From positions 1,074,840-1,112,385 of the forward strand of contig NZ_KI912151.1 of assembly GCF_000517105.1 (NCBI RefSeq): 37,546 nt of DNA, in the 5' to 3' direction. A program made the translations under genes and the position numbers. This DNA is from Fischerella sp. PCC 9605 (lineage in GTDB: Bacteria; Cyanobacteriota; Cyanobacteriia; Cyanobacteriales; Nostocaceae). Below the pieces are notes generated by a model. It saw nothing but the letters and a program-made list of their open reading frames with translations, had not been told where the DNA came from and ran no database searches. Positions 9,083 to 16,867 of this stretch are shown one piece after another (position 1 is the stretch's first letter; the number at the start of each line of letters is the position of its first letter).

Positions 9083-9298
9083 CTCCTGTCGGAGGAGCTT
9101 CGCTAACGCTTGAGCATCTTTCCTAAAAAAAGTTTCCCTGTCGCCGTTACTCCAAACAATCTCGCAGGTAAACTGCCAAGACATGTTAAAGTGAACTTTC
9201 CGAAATCGAACTTGGCGAACGTAAGCTAAATTTATCAAGCCTCTGGTGGGTGTTTGGCAAAGCAGGGGTTTTAGTTCGAGGGTTGCTTGTGGCATCAT
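9083..9298 (-). pseudogene. Small conserved-looking ORF that lost its stop and reads into ilvA
   Basis: The first 72 or so codons from 9298 look like a protein of their own: MMPQATLELKPLLCQTPTRG, then LINLAYVRQVRFRKVHFN, MSWQFTCEIVWSNGDRETF and DAQALAKLLRQ. An AAGGA Shine-Dalgarno lies seven to ten bases before the paired ATG-ATG start, so translation from here is likely. After residue 72 the frame enters repeat DNA (a CCTCC/GGAGG hairpin at 9083-9095 and the palindrome at 8993-9022) and goes on with no stop into ilvA. Most likely an independent small gene whose end was replaced by repeat insertion. Function unknown. It is divergent from the XRE regulator gene. Confidence 0.5.
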
Positions 9299-9327
9299 TG
9301 ATATATCCTTAACATTTGTTTTGGAAT

Positions 9328-9370
9328 AGAGAGGCGGTTTTAGGCTTGGACTCTTGGAACCGCCTTCTCT
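9328..9370. promoter_or_regulatory. Inverted repeat between divergent genes
   Basis: AGAG-AGGCGGTT (9328-9339) pairs with AACCGCCT-T-CTCT (9358-9370), leaving a 18-base loop. It lies in the 147-base spacer between the small ORF (minus) and the XRE regulator (plus), so it could be an operator or a leader hairpin. Neither role is shown by the sequence. Confidence 0.35.
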
Positions 9371-9445
9371 ATTTCTATTAAATCAAGCTATATTGTAGAA
9401 GTCAAGCGCTATTGTATTAAAGTTTTGTAGTAGGAATTTGTGTCG

Positions 9446-9676
9446 ATGGATTCGGGCAAAAGCTTTATGACATTAAGAGAGTCGCTAGGACTTACGCAAA
9501 AGCAAATAGCGGATGCAGTAGGTGTTACCGATCAAACAGTTTCCAACTGGGAAAGGGGAGTTCATGTACCACGCCTCACCTTAAGGCAGACAGTTAAGCT
9601 TTGCGAAATCACAAAGCGCACTGTTGAAGATTTGGCTGATTTATTTGAACCAGAAACAGAAAAGGGTTTCAAATAA
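9446..9676 (+). CDS. XRE-family helix-turn-helix transcriptional regulator
   Basis: A 76-residue DNA-binding protein made of little more than one Cro/C1-type HTH: FMTLRESLGLTQKQIADAVG followed by VTDQTVSNWERGVHVPRLTL, the classic recognition-helix pattern. The C-terminal tail EDLADLFEPETEKG is acidic. The ATG at 9446 has AGGA ten bases ahead; a GTG at 9440, two codons earlier, is the alternative. It is divergent from the small ORF before ilvA, with an inverted repeat in the spacer, so it may control that promoter or its own. No partner toxin or phage gene lies next to it. Confidence 0.8.
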   Translation: MDSGKSFMTLRESLGLTQKQIADAVGVTDQTVSNWERGVHVPRLTLRQTVKLCEITKRTVEDLADLFEPETEKGFK

Positions 9677-9783
9677 TGCAAATTGCCCCCGCTGTCTCGC
9701 TGATGGGCGGCGTGGGGCATAAGCTGTTGTAATGCACAACAGCAAGGCAGTCGCAATGAAAAAAATTCACCGCCATGTGTGAA

Positions 9784-9854
9784 AACCTCACCCCCTGCCC
9801 CTCTTCTTGCTAAGGAGAGGGGTGTCCGATCGGACGGGGTGAGGTTCTTTTAAG
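9784..9854 (+). terminator. Large hairpin, terminator-like, downstream of the XRE gene
   Basis: AACCTCACCCC (9784-9794) pairs with GGGGTGAGGTT (9836-9846). Nested inside are CCCCTCT/GAGAGGGG and the palindrome TCCGATCGGA. TTCTTTT follows the right arm on the plus strand. It is also a known kind of dispersed cyanobacterial repeat, so it could be a mobile repeat as well as a terminator. Confidence 0.5.
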
Positions 9855-10241
9855 GCAGAAGGAAAGAGGTTTTGAATCGTTAACTAGATCAAATGAATAC
9901 TCAAATGACAAGGGCGAAGCTGATATCACTAAACTTAAAAAAGAAAGCGATCGCATCTTAGAGGTCATTTATAAAGTAAAAATAAAATTACTGTAGGGGA
10001 GGCTGTCATCGGTGTGGATTTTCCTCCCGCTTTATTGCCGTTGTGTTAGGCGCATATTTTGAGATGATTTGTCACGAAAAACACGATCAAAGCGCCTAAC
10101 GCACCGCTATACAACATGGTGCGTCAGGCTAAAGCCGTGACACACCCTACTTAAGATTTACTTTATAAATCAACTCTTACCAATTTGGGGTCATCAAAAA
10201 GCCCTATCAGTCAATCAGACAGCGGAAAGCTGTAAAAATCA
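9855..10241. other. Intergenic region with a short coding remnant and a repeat
   Basis: A plus-strand frame ending at the TAG 9994-9996 reads ESLTRSNEYSNDKGEADITK and then LKKESDRILEVIYKVKIKLL. It contains a HIP1 site in the codons for SDR and has no start codon, so it looks like a gene remnant. Further on, GTTAGGCGC (10045-10053) pairs with GCGCCTAAC (10092-10100), followed by a degenerate GGTGCGTCAGGC repeat up to about 10147; both are of dispersed-repeat type. Confidence 0.4.
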
Positions 10242-11066
10242 ATGGTCGAAACAATTATTGTTTTTCTCATTATTGGGCTAATTATCACTGGCATTTTAGT
10301 CAGTCCCATCCTAACTAAACAGCGAATAAACCGTTTTAAACATCGCCCTTTTCCTCCACTTTGGAACGCCATTATTGAGAATAATCTTCCTATTTACCCC
10401 CGTCTTTCTCCCGATGAACGCAGACGGCTTCAGGGACATATTCAAGTTTTTTTAGCGGAAAAACAATTCATCGGCTGTAAAGGATTGCAAGTGACAGAAG
10501 AAATGAAACTAACTATTGCTGCTGTCGCCTGTTTACTTTTACTTAATGAGCGAGGAGAATACTTTCCTAAACTTCGTTCAATTTTGATTTACCCAAGTAT
10601 TTATATTGTTAATGAAACTGTCGCCACTGGGGATTATGTTGTCGAAGAAAGGCGCGTAGCAAGATTGGGGGAATCATGGAGCAAAGACCAAGTGATATTA
10701 TCTTGGGAACAAGTACAACAAGATACTCGCAACTGGAGTGATGGACATAACGTTGTTCTGCATGAATTCGCCCATCAGTTAGATCAAGAAGATGGTAAAG
10801 CCGAGGGTGTTCCGATTTTGCCACGAAAATCAGATTATCCCATCTGGGCTAGGGTGATGACAGAAGAATATCAACAACTTTGTAGTGATGTTCAACGAGG
10901 TATTAAAAGCGTCATAGATAATTATGGTGCAACTAATCCCGCAGAATTTTTTGCTGTGGCGACTGAGACATTCTTTGAGAAACCGCAGCAGTTGCTGAAG
11001 CAGCATCCGTCACTTTATGAGCTACTGCAACGCTACTATCAATTAGATCCGGTGCAATGGGTTTAG
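10242..11066 (+). CDS. MtfA-like M90 family zinc metallopeptidase, membrane-anchored
   Basis: A 274-residue protein of the MtfA/YeeI peptidase family (M90), known in E. coli for binding the repressor Mlc and for aminopeptidase activity. The sequence shows one N-terminal membrane segment (residues 4-24), the family stretch LSPDERRRLQGHIQVFLAEK, and the zinc motif HEFAHQLD (His174, Glu175, His178). The downstream Glu ligand is probably in NPAEFFAVATETFFEKP. The E. coli protein is soluble, so the N-terminal anchor is a difference. No sugar-transport or repressor gene is near, so the E. coli partner need not apply. Confidence 0.85.
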   Translation: MVETIIVFLIIGLIITGILVSPILTKQRINRFKHRPFPPLWNAIIENNLPIYPRLSPDERRRLQGHIQVFLAEKQFIGCKGLQVTEEMKLTIAAVACLLLLNERGEYFPKLRSILIYPSIYIVNETVATGDYVVEERRVARLGESWSKDQVILSWEQVQQDTRNWSDGHNVVLHEFAHQLDQEDGKAEGVPILPRKSDYPIWARVMTEEYQQLCSDVQRGIKSVIDNYGATNPAEFFAVATETFFEKPQQLLKQHPSLYELLQRYYQLDPVQWV

Positions 11067-11087
11067 ATATTTAGATTGGTTGATAGG

Positions 11088-11309
11088 ATGAGTGATTGGA
11101 ATGAAACGCTAATAGAGCAAAAAGTAACCTACACTCTAGAGGTTAATGGCAAATTTTACTTGATTGAAAATGTACCTGCGCGAGTTAATCCAGAAACTGG
11201 AGAACAGTTTTTCTCTCCATCTACAGTAGAACGCTTACAGCAGATTATTCTCAACCAACAAGAGCCTGTACGTTTTGTTGAAACACCAGTATACGACTTT
11301 GCTGCCTAG
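11088..11309 (+). CDS. YgiT/MqsA-type antitoxin-like protein lacking the zinc finger
   Basis: A 73-residue protein with the strand pattern KVTYTLEVNGKFYLIENVPA and RVNPETGEQFFSPSTVERLQQ seen in YgiT-type (MqsA N-terminal) antitoxins. Family members normally carry two CxxC zinc-binding pairs; this protein has no cysteine at all. The ATG at 11088 is preferred; a TTG at 11076 is in frame. It lies 21 bases after the MtfA-like gene and could be co-transcribed with it. No DUF4258 or MqsR-like toxin is adjacent, so it is either orphaned or has another role. The family call is moderate. Confidence 0.55.
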   Translation: MSDWNETLIEQKVTYTLEVNGKFYLIENVPARVNPETGEQFFSPSTVERLQQIILNQQEPVRFVETPVYDFAA

Positions 11310-11430
11310 TACAAATCTGTAGAAAGCTGTACTGGAGGGCTGTAATCGCAAGCTTGAACAAACAAAGCGATCGCCCTTTTATGTAGTCTTGAGTAAATGC
11401 GATCGCCATATTGAAGAAAATTTCAGCTTT

Positions 11431-11691
11431 CTAAGACCGATAAACATCTCTACGGTGCTTCACTTTGACTACAGTCACCAACAATAGGTCATCTTGAATT
11501 TGGTACACAATCCGATAACTACTTAATCTGACTCTGTATAAATCTTCTGCCCCCTCCAGCTTTACTACGCCATCCGGACGCGGGTTAACTGCGAGTTCCT
11601 CTAATTTTGCTACTACTTTTTGTTGAATATCGGCAGGTAATTTTTTCACTTGTCTGACCGCAGCTGGTGCAAGTTCTACTTGGTAACTCAC
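11431..11691 (-). CDS. RelE/ParE-type toxin
   Basis: An 86-residue RelE-superfamily toxin: YQVELAPAAVRQVKKLPADI at the start, a helix with VVAKLEELAVNPRPDG, then the strand block VKLEGAEDLYRVRLSSYRIV and YQIQDDLLLVTVVKVKHRRDVY. The C-terminal basic residues (KHRRDVYR) fit the usual RNase site of ribosome-dependent mRNA interferases. The start codon overlaps the antitoxin stop by four bases (ATGA), the normal coupling of such pairs. Confidence 0.88.
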   Translation of the reverse strand: MSYQVELAPAAVRQVKKLPADIQQKVVAKLEELAVNPRPDGVVKLEGAEDLYRVRLSSYRIVYQIQDDLLLVTVVKVKHRRDVYRS

Positions 11692-11885
11692 AAACCCAAC
11701 TCCCTTTTAAGTTCGTCCAAGGACACTGTACCTACCGTTACGGCTTCTTCTAATGCTGCTTTTGCATCCTCTAAATCTTCTTTATCTTCTTTGGCTTTCA
11801 AAAACAGTAAAAAGTCCAACACTTCAGAGACAATTTCCTCTGGCGCGTTTTCTATCTCCTCAATGATTTTTTGTTTTGCATTCAT
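11688..11885 (-). CDS. Antitoxin of the RelE-type pair (DUF2281-like)
   Basis: A 65-residue acidic protein (71 from the alternative ATG at 11903) starting MNAKQKIIEEIENAPEEIVS, followed by EVLDFLLFLKAKEDKEDLED, a helix pattern of small cyanobacterial antitoxins (DUF2281-like). The C-terminal part TVSLDELKRELGL is of the kind that wraps around a RelE toxin. A GGAGAT run lies 12-17 bases ahead of the ATG at 11885, inside the codons of the longer form. It is the upstream gene of the pair and would autoregulate the operon with its toxin; no operator could be picked out. Confidence 0.75.
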   Translation of the reverse strand: MNAKQKIIEEIENAPEEIVSEVLDFLLFLKAKEDKEDLEDAKAALEEAVTVGTVSLDELKRELGL

Positions 11886-11903
11886 GATTCGTTCTATCTC
11901 CAT

Positions 11904-12750
11904 CAGATTTCACGCCCAAGTCAATACATAAAACATCACACTTCAAAAACAATCTAATTTCGATTATCGCAAAGTTGAGGCGTGACAAGTGCAATGACAC
12001 ACAGCCTTCCTAGGTGGCGATCGCAAGTACTGTAAGTTATGCGATCGCCATATTGAACAGAATTTCAGAGGCTATTTATAAACAAAATATTAAGTAGGAG
12101 AGGCAGTTTGCGGTTGTTTGGGTGTTATTAACGAAAGTCGCGATGTTGTTTATGAAAGTCACGATGTTGATAGAGAAAGTCACGATGTTGATAGAGAAAG
12201 TCACGATGTTGTTTATGAAAGTCACGATGTTGGTCACGAAAGTCGTGATGTTGTTTATGAAAGTCGCGATAACTATCGTCGCTTAGGTTGATGGCAGTTG
12301 ATAACTAAAGCAATCTTAGCTAAATTACCTGACCCGCTGCCCACCGACTGAGAAAATTAGGTGTGCGACGATTAGCGATGAAACGCTCTTTGGGTGCTAT
12401 GGTGTAAATCAAAAATTTTCCCGAATTTTGAGCTTTTCACCTTAGTGTCTTAGTGTCTTTGTGGTGAAAAAATTGACTTTTGAACCACCAAGGCACTAAG
12501 ACACCAAGAAAAATACATTACACCTTGAAAGGGCTGCTTCATAGGACTTACGCACTGTACAAATAGGTTTTTGCATGTATCAACGATACAGCGTCATTGT
12601 AGAACTAAAACAAAGTCGTTTCCTAGCAAATAAAGACCACCCGCATCAAGCAGGTGGACTCAGCAGAAAAGAGTTATCTTTACTAACTTCTTTGTATCAG
12701 TACAGCATAGTAGAACTTTGTCGTTTGTGTGTTGAGATTGTGGTTTACAC
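11904..12750. other. Gene-free region with HIP1 sites and repeats
   Basis: Besides the 21-bp tandem array it holds two HIP1 sites near 12020-12045 and an imperfect inverted repeat, CTTAGTGTCTTAGTGTCTTT with ACCACCAAGGCACTAAGACA (12441-12465 with 12484-12508). The sequence GGACTTACGCA near 12543 is a motif common at cyanobacterial repeat and IS ends. A 106-codon plus-strand frame at 12575-12895 overlaps the next gene and is not believed. Confidence 0.5.
12131..12270. repeat. Tandem repeat, 21-bp unit, about 6.7 copies
   Basis: Units follow the pattern NNGAAAGTCRCGATGTTGNNN, with six full copies from 12131 and a seventh broken after GAAAGTCGCGAT. The core GAAAGTC-CGATGTTG is nearly constant; the last three and first two bases vary (TTTAT, ATAGA, GTCAC). 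Because 21 is a multiple of three, long frames stay open through it on both strands, but none has a start codon with a good ribosome site. Confidence 0.85.
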
Positions 12751-13188
12751 TTACCTCCAAGGCGAGGGAATTACCGTTGTTGAAAGCACCTCTTGTCCTA
12801 CCAACTTGATCGCAATTTTGCCACAGGTGGGGCAGCGAACATCAATATCTTGGACTGGTAAGACATTTTTGTATTCGCACAATAGCCCTTCGTGACAGTG
12901 ATAGCATTCAAGGATAGCTCTGCTAACTGGCTTGTTACAGTCCAAAAGGCGAAGGTGCTGACAAGGTTGTGGTTCCCCTTCTTCTTCTATTCGAGGTCTG
13001 GGTTTATATTGTCTAGGCTCCGTTTCTTGGGGATTTCTCTTTATTGGCTTTTCATAGTTCATAATTGTTTTTCCCTGTTTGAAAGTGGTGTAGATATCAA
13101 GTGTAGATGCTTGTGTAGACTCAAATCCCTCAATGAATCGGTCTAGCACTTCCTTTATTTGCTGTTTGAATTCAGTACGCTTAGCCAC
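12751..13188 (-). CDS. Hypothetical protein with C-terminal zinc-ribbon-like cysteines
   Basis: A 145-residue protein that I do not recognise. Residues 1-40 form a charged helix, 43-78 are rich in Pro, Arg and Glu, and the C-terminal half has spaced cysteines (CQHLRLLDC, ECYHCHEG, RCPTCGK), which could hold one or two zinc ions in a rubredoxin-like knuckle fold. The start is the GTG at 13188, with AAGGA eight bases ahead. An ATG at codon 43 with AGGG upstream is the alternative and would leave mainly the zinc part. Function unknown; it may bind nucleic acid or protein. Confidence 0.55.
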   Translation of the reverse strand: MAKRTEFKQQIKEVLDRFIEGFESTQASTLDIYTTFKQGKTIMNYEKPIKRNPQETEPRQYKPRPRIEEEGEPQPCQHLRLLDCNKPVSRAILECYHCHEGLLCEYKNVLPVQDIDVRCPTCGKIAIKLVGQEVLSTTVIPSPWR

Positions 13189-13357
13189 TCGCCAGTCCTT
13201 GAGGACGCGATCGCACAGCGACTCTCCAAAATTCAGATTGATTCATTCACTAGATTTAATTCCTCTGGCTTGAGCTAGTTTATCTATTCGTTTAAAAATC
13301 TGCTGTTTACTGAGTGGCTCTTTCTATATCGTCTCATCGTTTAAATCAGTAGAAATG

Positions 13358-14272
13358 CTATTGTATCTCGCAATTTGGCACAGCAACATTTTTCAGCACA
13401 CTCATTGGTCCATATTGTTTGAGAATCTGCATTTGCTGCTCGTTTCGCACAAACATAGTACCGGCAAATCCCAAGGAGTTCACTGGTATAGACTCGAAAC
13501 ACTCTTGCGATCGCGGCACAAGCAACATCCATTCTCGTGTCACTAAAAGATTATAAGCCCTAGATTGTTGATTATCTTCTAAGCCTACTGCCCGCAGCAG
13601 AGAATGATAGCACTCTAGTGTTGCGGCGGCGGCAGAAAATGGAGATTCCTTCCAAAGGGAATCTAGAGTTGTGAAAGCATGTAAAAAAGGAAATTCTGGT
13701 ATAGTTGCAATTGAGTTATGAAATTGGGCAGATTTTAATAAAGGTTCAATCGGTAGCTGCACTCCAGTGGGTGTGAGCGGTAGTGGCACAAGTTGCAAGT
13801 GTTTGTGTCGCTGACTAGCACCAGCAATCTTTCCAGAGTTGTAGAATGTCAAACCATCGAATTGGGCCATACATGCCCACATAGCGGCAAAATCTTCTAG
13901 GGTAAGCAAGCTTTCTTGTTCTTCAAAGGCACGGGTAATCAGTAGCAGGTGATAATCAGCAACGTTGTATTTGTTCAATATACATACATGGGTATCAGAA
14001 ATATCTGCCACAAATAAATCTTGCTCGTAGGGAAGAAAGGGATTGAAATCTCCTTTACAAGCGGCGCTTTGTTTTTGTTGATCGCGCTTAGCTTCGTCCT
14101 TACGAACTAAGTTAGACGCAATCCGCACCAGGAAGCAAACACCCTGCTGTTCTACAAATTCAGATTCCGTTGGTATTGACACCAGTGCGCCGCATTGCCG
14201 AGCATGTTCTGTCTGCTCCTTAATTTTTGTCCAGAAAGTGCCAGCCTTGAGCAATATTTTTCCCTGTGCCAT
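13358..14272 (-). CDS. ATP adenylyltransferase (Ap4A phosphorylase, HIT-like)
   Basis: A 304-residue member of the Apa1/Apa2 branch of the HIT superfamily, which splits Ap4A with phosphate to ADP and ATP. The N-terminal half has the fold start GTFWTKIKEQTEHARQCGAL and FNPFLPYEQDLFVADISDTH. The catalytic signature is NSGKIAGASQRHKHLQLVPL, in which His156-x-His158 is the HxH of the triad and is followed by the phosphate-side residues. The C-terminal half contains YNLLVTREWMLLVPRSQE. Length is as expected for the cyanobacterial enzyme. It stands alone; a Rieske gene is divergent upstream. Role: control of dinucleoside polyphosphate levels under stress. Confidence 0.88.
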   Translation of the reverse strand: MAQGKILLKAGTFWTKIKEQTEHARQCGALVSIPTESEFVEQQGVCFLVRIASNLVRKDEAKRDQQKQSAACKGDFNPFLPYEQDLFVADISDTHVCILNKYNVADYHLLLITRAFEEQESLLTLEDFAAMWACMAQFDGLTFYNSGKIAGASQRHKHLQLVPLPLTPTGVQLPIEPLLKSAQFHNSIATIPEFPFLHAFTTLDSLWKESPFSAAAATLECYHSLLRAVGLEDNQQSRAYNLLVTREWMLLVPRSQECFESIPVNSLGFAGTMFVRNEQQMQILKQYGPMSVLKNVAVPNCEIQ

Positions 14273-14423
14273 GTCTTTATTTTTGAGGCTTAAATCTATA
14301 GCCTGTTAATTGTAGAATACAAAATTACTGACTATTTTTTTATCCATACTTCAGCTATTCAGGCAAACGTCGAATTGCCGCACTGCTTTGCTAAAAACTG
14401 GCTAATCAAGAGAGGAAATCCTT

Positions 14424-14777
14424 ATGAGTTGGACACAGGTTCTTTCAGCTGATGCACTTTCTCCTGGTGCGCGACAAGTAGTGAAAGTTGGCAGCAGGAG
14501 TATCTTGGTTGTGAATCACGAAGGCCAGCTTTATGCGGTAGAAAACGCCTGTCCTCATCTGAAATTATCTCTAAAAAAAGGTAAAATCACCGAAGATGGG
14601 GCGATTGTTTGTCCTTGGCATCGCAGTGCTTTTGACCTCCGCACTGGTGAAGCCAAAGAGTGGATCGCTTGGCCCCCTGTTATTGGTAAGGCAATGAGTG
14701 TAGTCTCACGAGAGAAGCCACTATCAGTTTTTCCTATTCGTGTGGAAGAAGGAAATATCTGGATTGATGTAGAATAG
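14424..14777 (+). CDS. Rieske [2Fe-2S] ferredoxin-type protein
   Basis: A 117-residue soluble Rieske protein of the NirD/ferredoxin-component type. The cluster ligands are visible: CPHLKLSLKKG (Cys43, His45) and CPWHRSAFDLRTG (Cys63, His66). There is no transmembrane helix or Tat signal, so it is not the cytochrome b6f Rieske. The start has AGAGGAAA ahead of the ATG. No oxygenase subunit lies next to it; it probably passes electrons to a partner encoded elsewhere. A HIP1-armed inverted repeat follows the gene. Confidence 0.88.
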   Translation: MSWTQVLSADALSPGARQVVKVGSRSILVVNHEGQLYAVENACPHLKLSLKKGKITEDGAIVCPWHRSAFDLRTGEAKEWIAWPPVIGKAMSVVSREKPLSVFPIRVEEGNIWIDVE

Positions 14778-14796
14778 TTAATCCTTACATATGTAC

Positions 14797-14854
14797 AGCA
14801 AGCGATCGCCAACCGTGAAAGTGGTATGCAAATTTTCAAGGGCGATCGCTTGCT
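14797..14854. repeat. HIP1-armed perfect inverted repeat
   Basis: AGCAAGCGATCGCC (14797-14810) and GGCGATCGCTTGCT (14841-14854) are perfect 14-bp arms, each containing a HIP1 octamer, with a 30-base loop. It lies just after the Rieske gene. There is no T-run behind it, so it is a poor intrinsic terminator on either strand. Confidence 0.7.
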
Positions 14855-14970
14855 CAAGGAGGGAAAGTAGCCCAACATAAATATTTTTCGTTAGGCTCAG
14901 GCAGAAGGCAGAAGAGAGTTTTGAGTTTTTAATTGCAACTAGAACCAAAAACAGGGTATCAAAAATCCAG

Positions 14971-15768
14971 CTAACCAAGCTTACGTAATAAATTTGTGAG
15001 CTGGTGATTTCGATTAAACAAAACAAGAAAAGCTAGGATGACAACACCCATTGTCGCGATCGCCACTCCTGCTGCCTGTGCAAAGATAATCACAATCTGG
15101 TAGCGGATAGCATCACTAGGATTTGCCCCAGCGAGAATTTGACCAGTCATCATTCCTGGTAGGCTGACTAATCCCATCACCATCATCGAATTAATAGTCG
15201 GAATCATTCCTGTTCTGAGGGCTTCTTTAATAGTTTGATGTGCGGCTTCCCAACGGGTTGCACCCAGAGTCAGCAGCGCCTCTATTTCAAAGCGACGACT
15301 GGTTAAGTCTTCCATAAACCGATCTAAACTCAGGGATGTACCCGTGAGGGCATTACCCAAGACCATACCCAAAAGGGGAATGAGATACTGAGGCTCGTAC
15401 CAAGGCTGTACGCGCAGAATGCCACTAACTATTATCCCCGTAACTAAAAACGAACCGCTCAAAAGCGAAATAAAGTTATTCCAATAAATACTTGCAAACC
15501 GTCGGCGCGTACGATTGACACTAGATACACCAGCAATAACTGTCATGCCCAAAGCTAAAAGTATAATCAATACAGGATTGCTGAGAGTAAACACCCACTG
15601 CAATATGTACCCCACCAGCAACAACTGTACTACCATCCGTAGTGAGGCTATCCCCAGACTCTGCTCTAGTCCCAACCGCAAACCAAAGGAAAGCCCTATA
15701 TTGACAAGAATAAACAAAGTCGCCAAAGCCAGTTGTTCGTCACTAATTTGGATATAATTGGTTTCCAT
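14971..15768 (-). CDS. fetB: FetB-like ABC transporter permease (UPF0014 family)
   Basis: A 265-residue inner-membrane permease with about seven hydrophobic segments. Family hallmarks: SFGLRLGLEQSLGIASLRMV near the start, GMVLGNALTGTSLSLDRF in the middle, ALLTLGATRWEAA, and the conserved MMVMGLVSLPGMMTGQILAG. In E. coli FetAB exports iron and lowers oxidative stress; cyanobacterial members are often listed only as permeases of unknown substrate. The start codon overlaps the stop of the ATPase gene by one base (TAATG), so the two are translationally coupled. Confidence 0.9.
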   Translation of the reverse strand: METNYIQISDEQLALATLFILVNIGLSFGLRLGLEQSLGIASLRMVVQLLLVGYILQWVFTLSNPVLIILLALGMTVIAGVSSVNRTRRRFASIYWNNFISLLSGSFLVTGIIVSGILRVQPWYEPQYLIPLLGMVLGNALTGTSLSLDRFMEDLTSRRFEIEALLTLGATRWEAAHQTIKEALRTGMIPTINSMMVMGLVSLPGMMTGQILAGANPSDAIRYQIVIIFAQAAGVAIATMGVVILAFLVLFNRNHQLTNLLRKLG

Positions 15769-16469
15769 TAGTCTTTTCCCTTCAAGGTAATTTGGCGGTT
15801 GGTAATGCGTTCTAACTGAGTAGGGTCATGGCTTGTCCACAGATATGCCCGTTGTGGGTCTTGATCTTGCCAAGCTGCTACTAAAGCCTCTAAACTTTCA
15901 GCAGTGACCGCATCCAGTGAGGCAGTGGGTTCATCTAGTAGCAGTATAGAAGGTGAAAGTTGCAAAGCTCGTAAAAAGGCGAGAATCTGCGCTTCACCAC
16001 CGGAAATAGAACTAACCGGACGCTGCAAAAAGTCAGCCGTTTTATGCAAAAGATGCAGATAGTCTAGAATCAGCTTACGGTTGTAAACTAGATGGCGGTG
16101 GACTGCTAATCGATAAACTTGCTGGAGGTTTTCCTCTACAGTTCCTTCCCAAAGTGCTGGTCGCTGGTGCAAGTAGATGATTTGGGAACGATAGCTGGGC
16201 ATAAAGTAGGAGTTCACTGGCTGTCCCTGAAAAATAATTTGCCCTGCTTGTACTGGGTCGAGACCAGCTAATGCTCTTAACAGTAAGCTTTTACCAGAAC
16301 CAGAAGCACCAACCACTGCGACTCGTTCCCCGCCAAATAATTGAAAACTTAGGTTACTCCAGATCCACCGGTTCTCAAGTTTTCGGCCTAACTCTTGTAC
16401 ACAGAGAATAGGGTTGTTGGGAGACAGTTCTAGTTCGGTAGTCTGGCTTTTGATAATTTTATCTTTCAT
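15768..16469 (-). CDS. fetA: FetA-like ABC transporter ATP-binding protein
   Basis: A 233-residue ABC ATPase that works with the FetB-like permease. It shows Walker A GASGSGKS (residues 54-61), Q-loop region YLHQRPALWEGTVEENL, signature SISGGEAQ (a variant of LSGGQ, as in FetA), Walker [13 protein letters not shown] and the switch His in TSHDP. An N-terminal extension of about 20 residues precedes the first strand. It is the first gene of a two-gene operon. With the siderophore-type transport genes next door it suggests that this stretch deals with iron. Confidence 0.88.
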   Translation of the reverse strand: MKDKIIKSQTTELELSPNNPILCVQELGRKLENRWIWSNLSFQLFGGERVAVVGASGSGKSLLLRALAGLDPVQAGQIIFQGQPVNSYFMPSYRSQIIYLHQRPALWEGTVEENLQQVYRLAVHRHLVYNRKLILDYLHLLHKTADFLQRPVSSISGGEAQILAFLRALQLSPSILLLDEPTASLDAVTAESLEALVAAWQDQDPQRAYLWTSHDPTQLERITNRQITLKGKD

Positions 16470-16867
16470 CGCTGTCTCCCGAGAATCTTCAGAATACTCT
16501 ACGTTCTTCTAGATGGGCAGGAATTGCGGCGCGATCGCGCCACACTGGACGCAACTTTTTATTGGCGAACATCTGTAACTGGTCGCCAGTGTGGGGTGAT
16601 TCGGGTTGAGTTGCATTACTGTGTACCAAGTACGGATTCAGGTTGATCTAACAATATCACTTTGTTGAGAAATTATATCAAAGCTTAAACCCCATCCTTT
16701 GTTCCTTCTGAAAAATGACGAAATAGCTACATGATCGTGTAATGTGTATATAAACTTATCAATAAAGATTATCAACTTGACGATTAGAAAGCCATTAACT
16801 ATTGAGAGTGCCAATTAAAAAAACAAATAACCAGTAGAGTGTAGTATTTTCAAGTGACAGCAAGATA
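16470..16867. other. Intergenic region between fetA and the FecCD remnant
   Basis: A 14-bp palindrome GGCGCGATCGCGCC (extended HIP1) lies near 16527-16541. CACTGG near 16542 has an inverted partner CCAGTG near 16585. I found no N-terminal FecCD coding sequence here, which supports loss and not a frameshift. No clear Fur box was found. A minus-strand frame from 16915 down to 16795 encodes a hydrophobic stretch ([20 protein letters not shown]); it may be the tail of another lost membrane protein. Confidence 0.4.

Noticed and set aside
12131-12270. Coding of a heptad-repeat protein through the 21-bp array
   Set aside because: Frames are open on both strands only because the period is a multiple of three; upstream stops come soon and no start codon with a ribosome site is present.
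12575-12895. 106-codon plus-strand frame
   Set aside because: It overlaps the end of the zinc-ribbon protein gene on the other strand, starts in repeat-like DNA, and its second half is the antisense of that gene.
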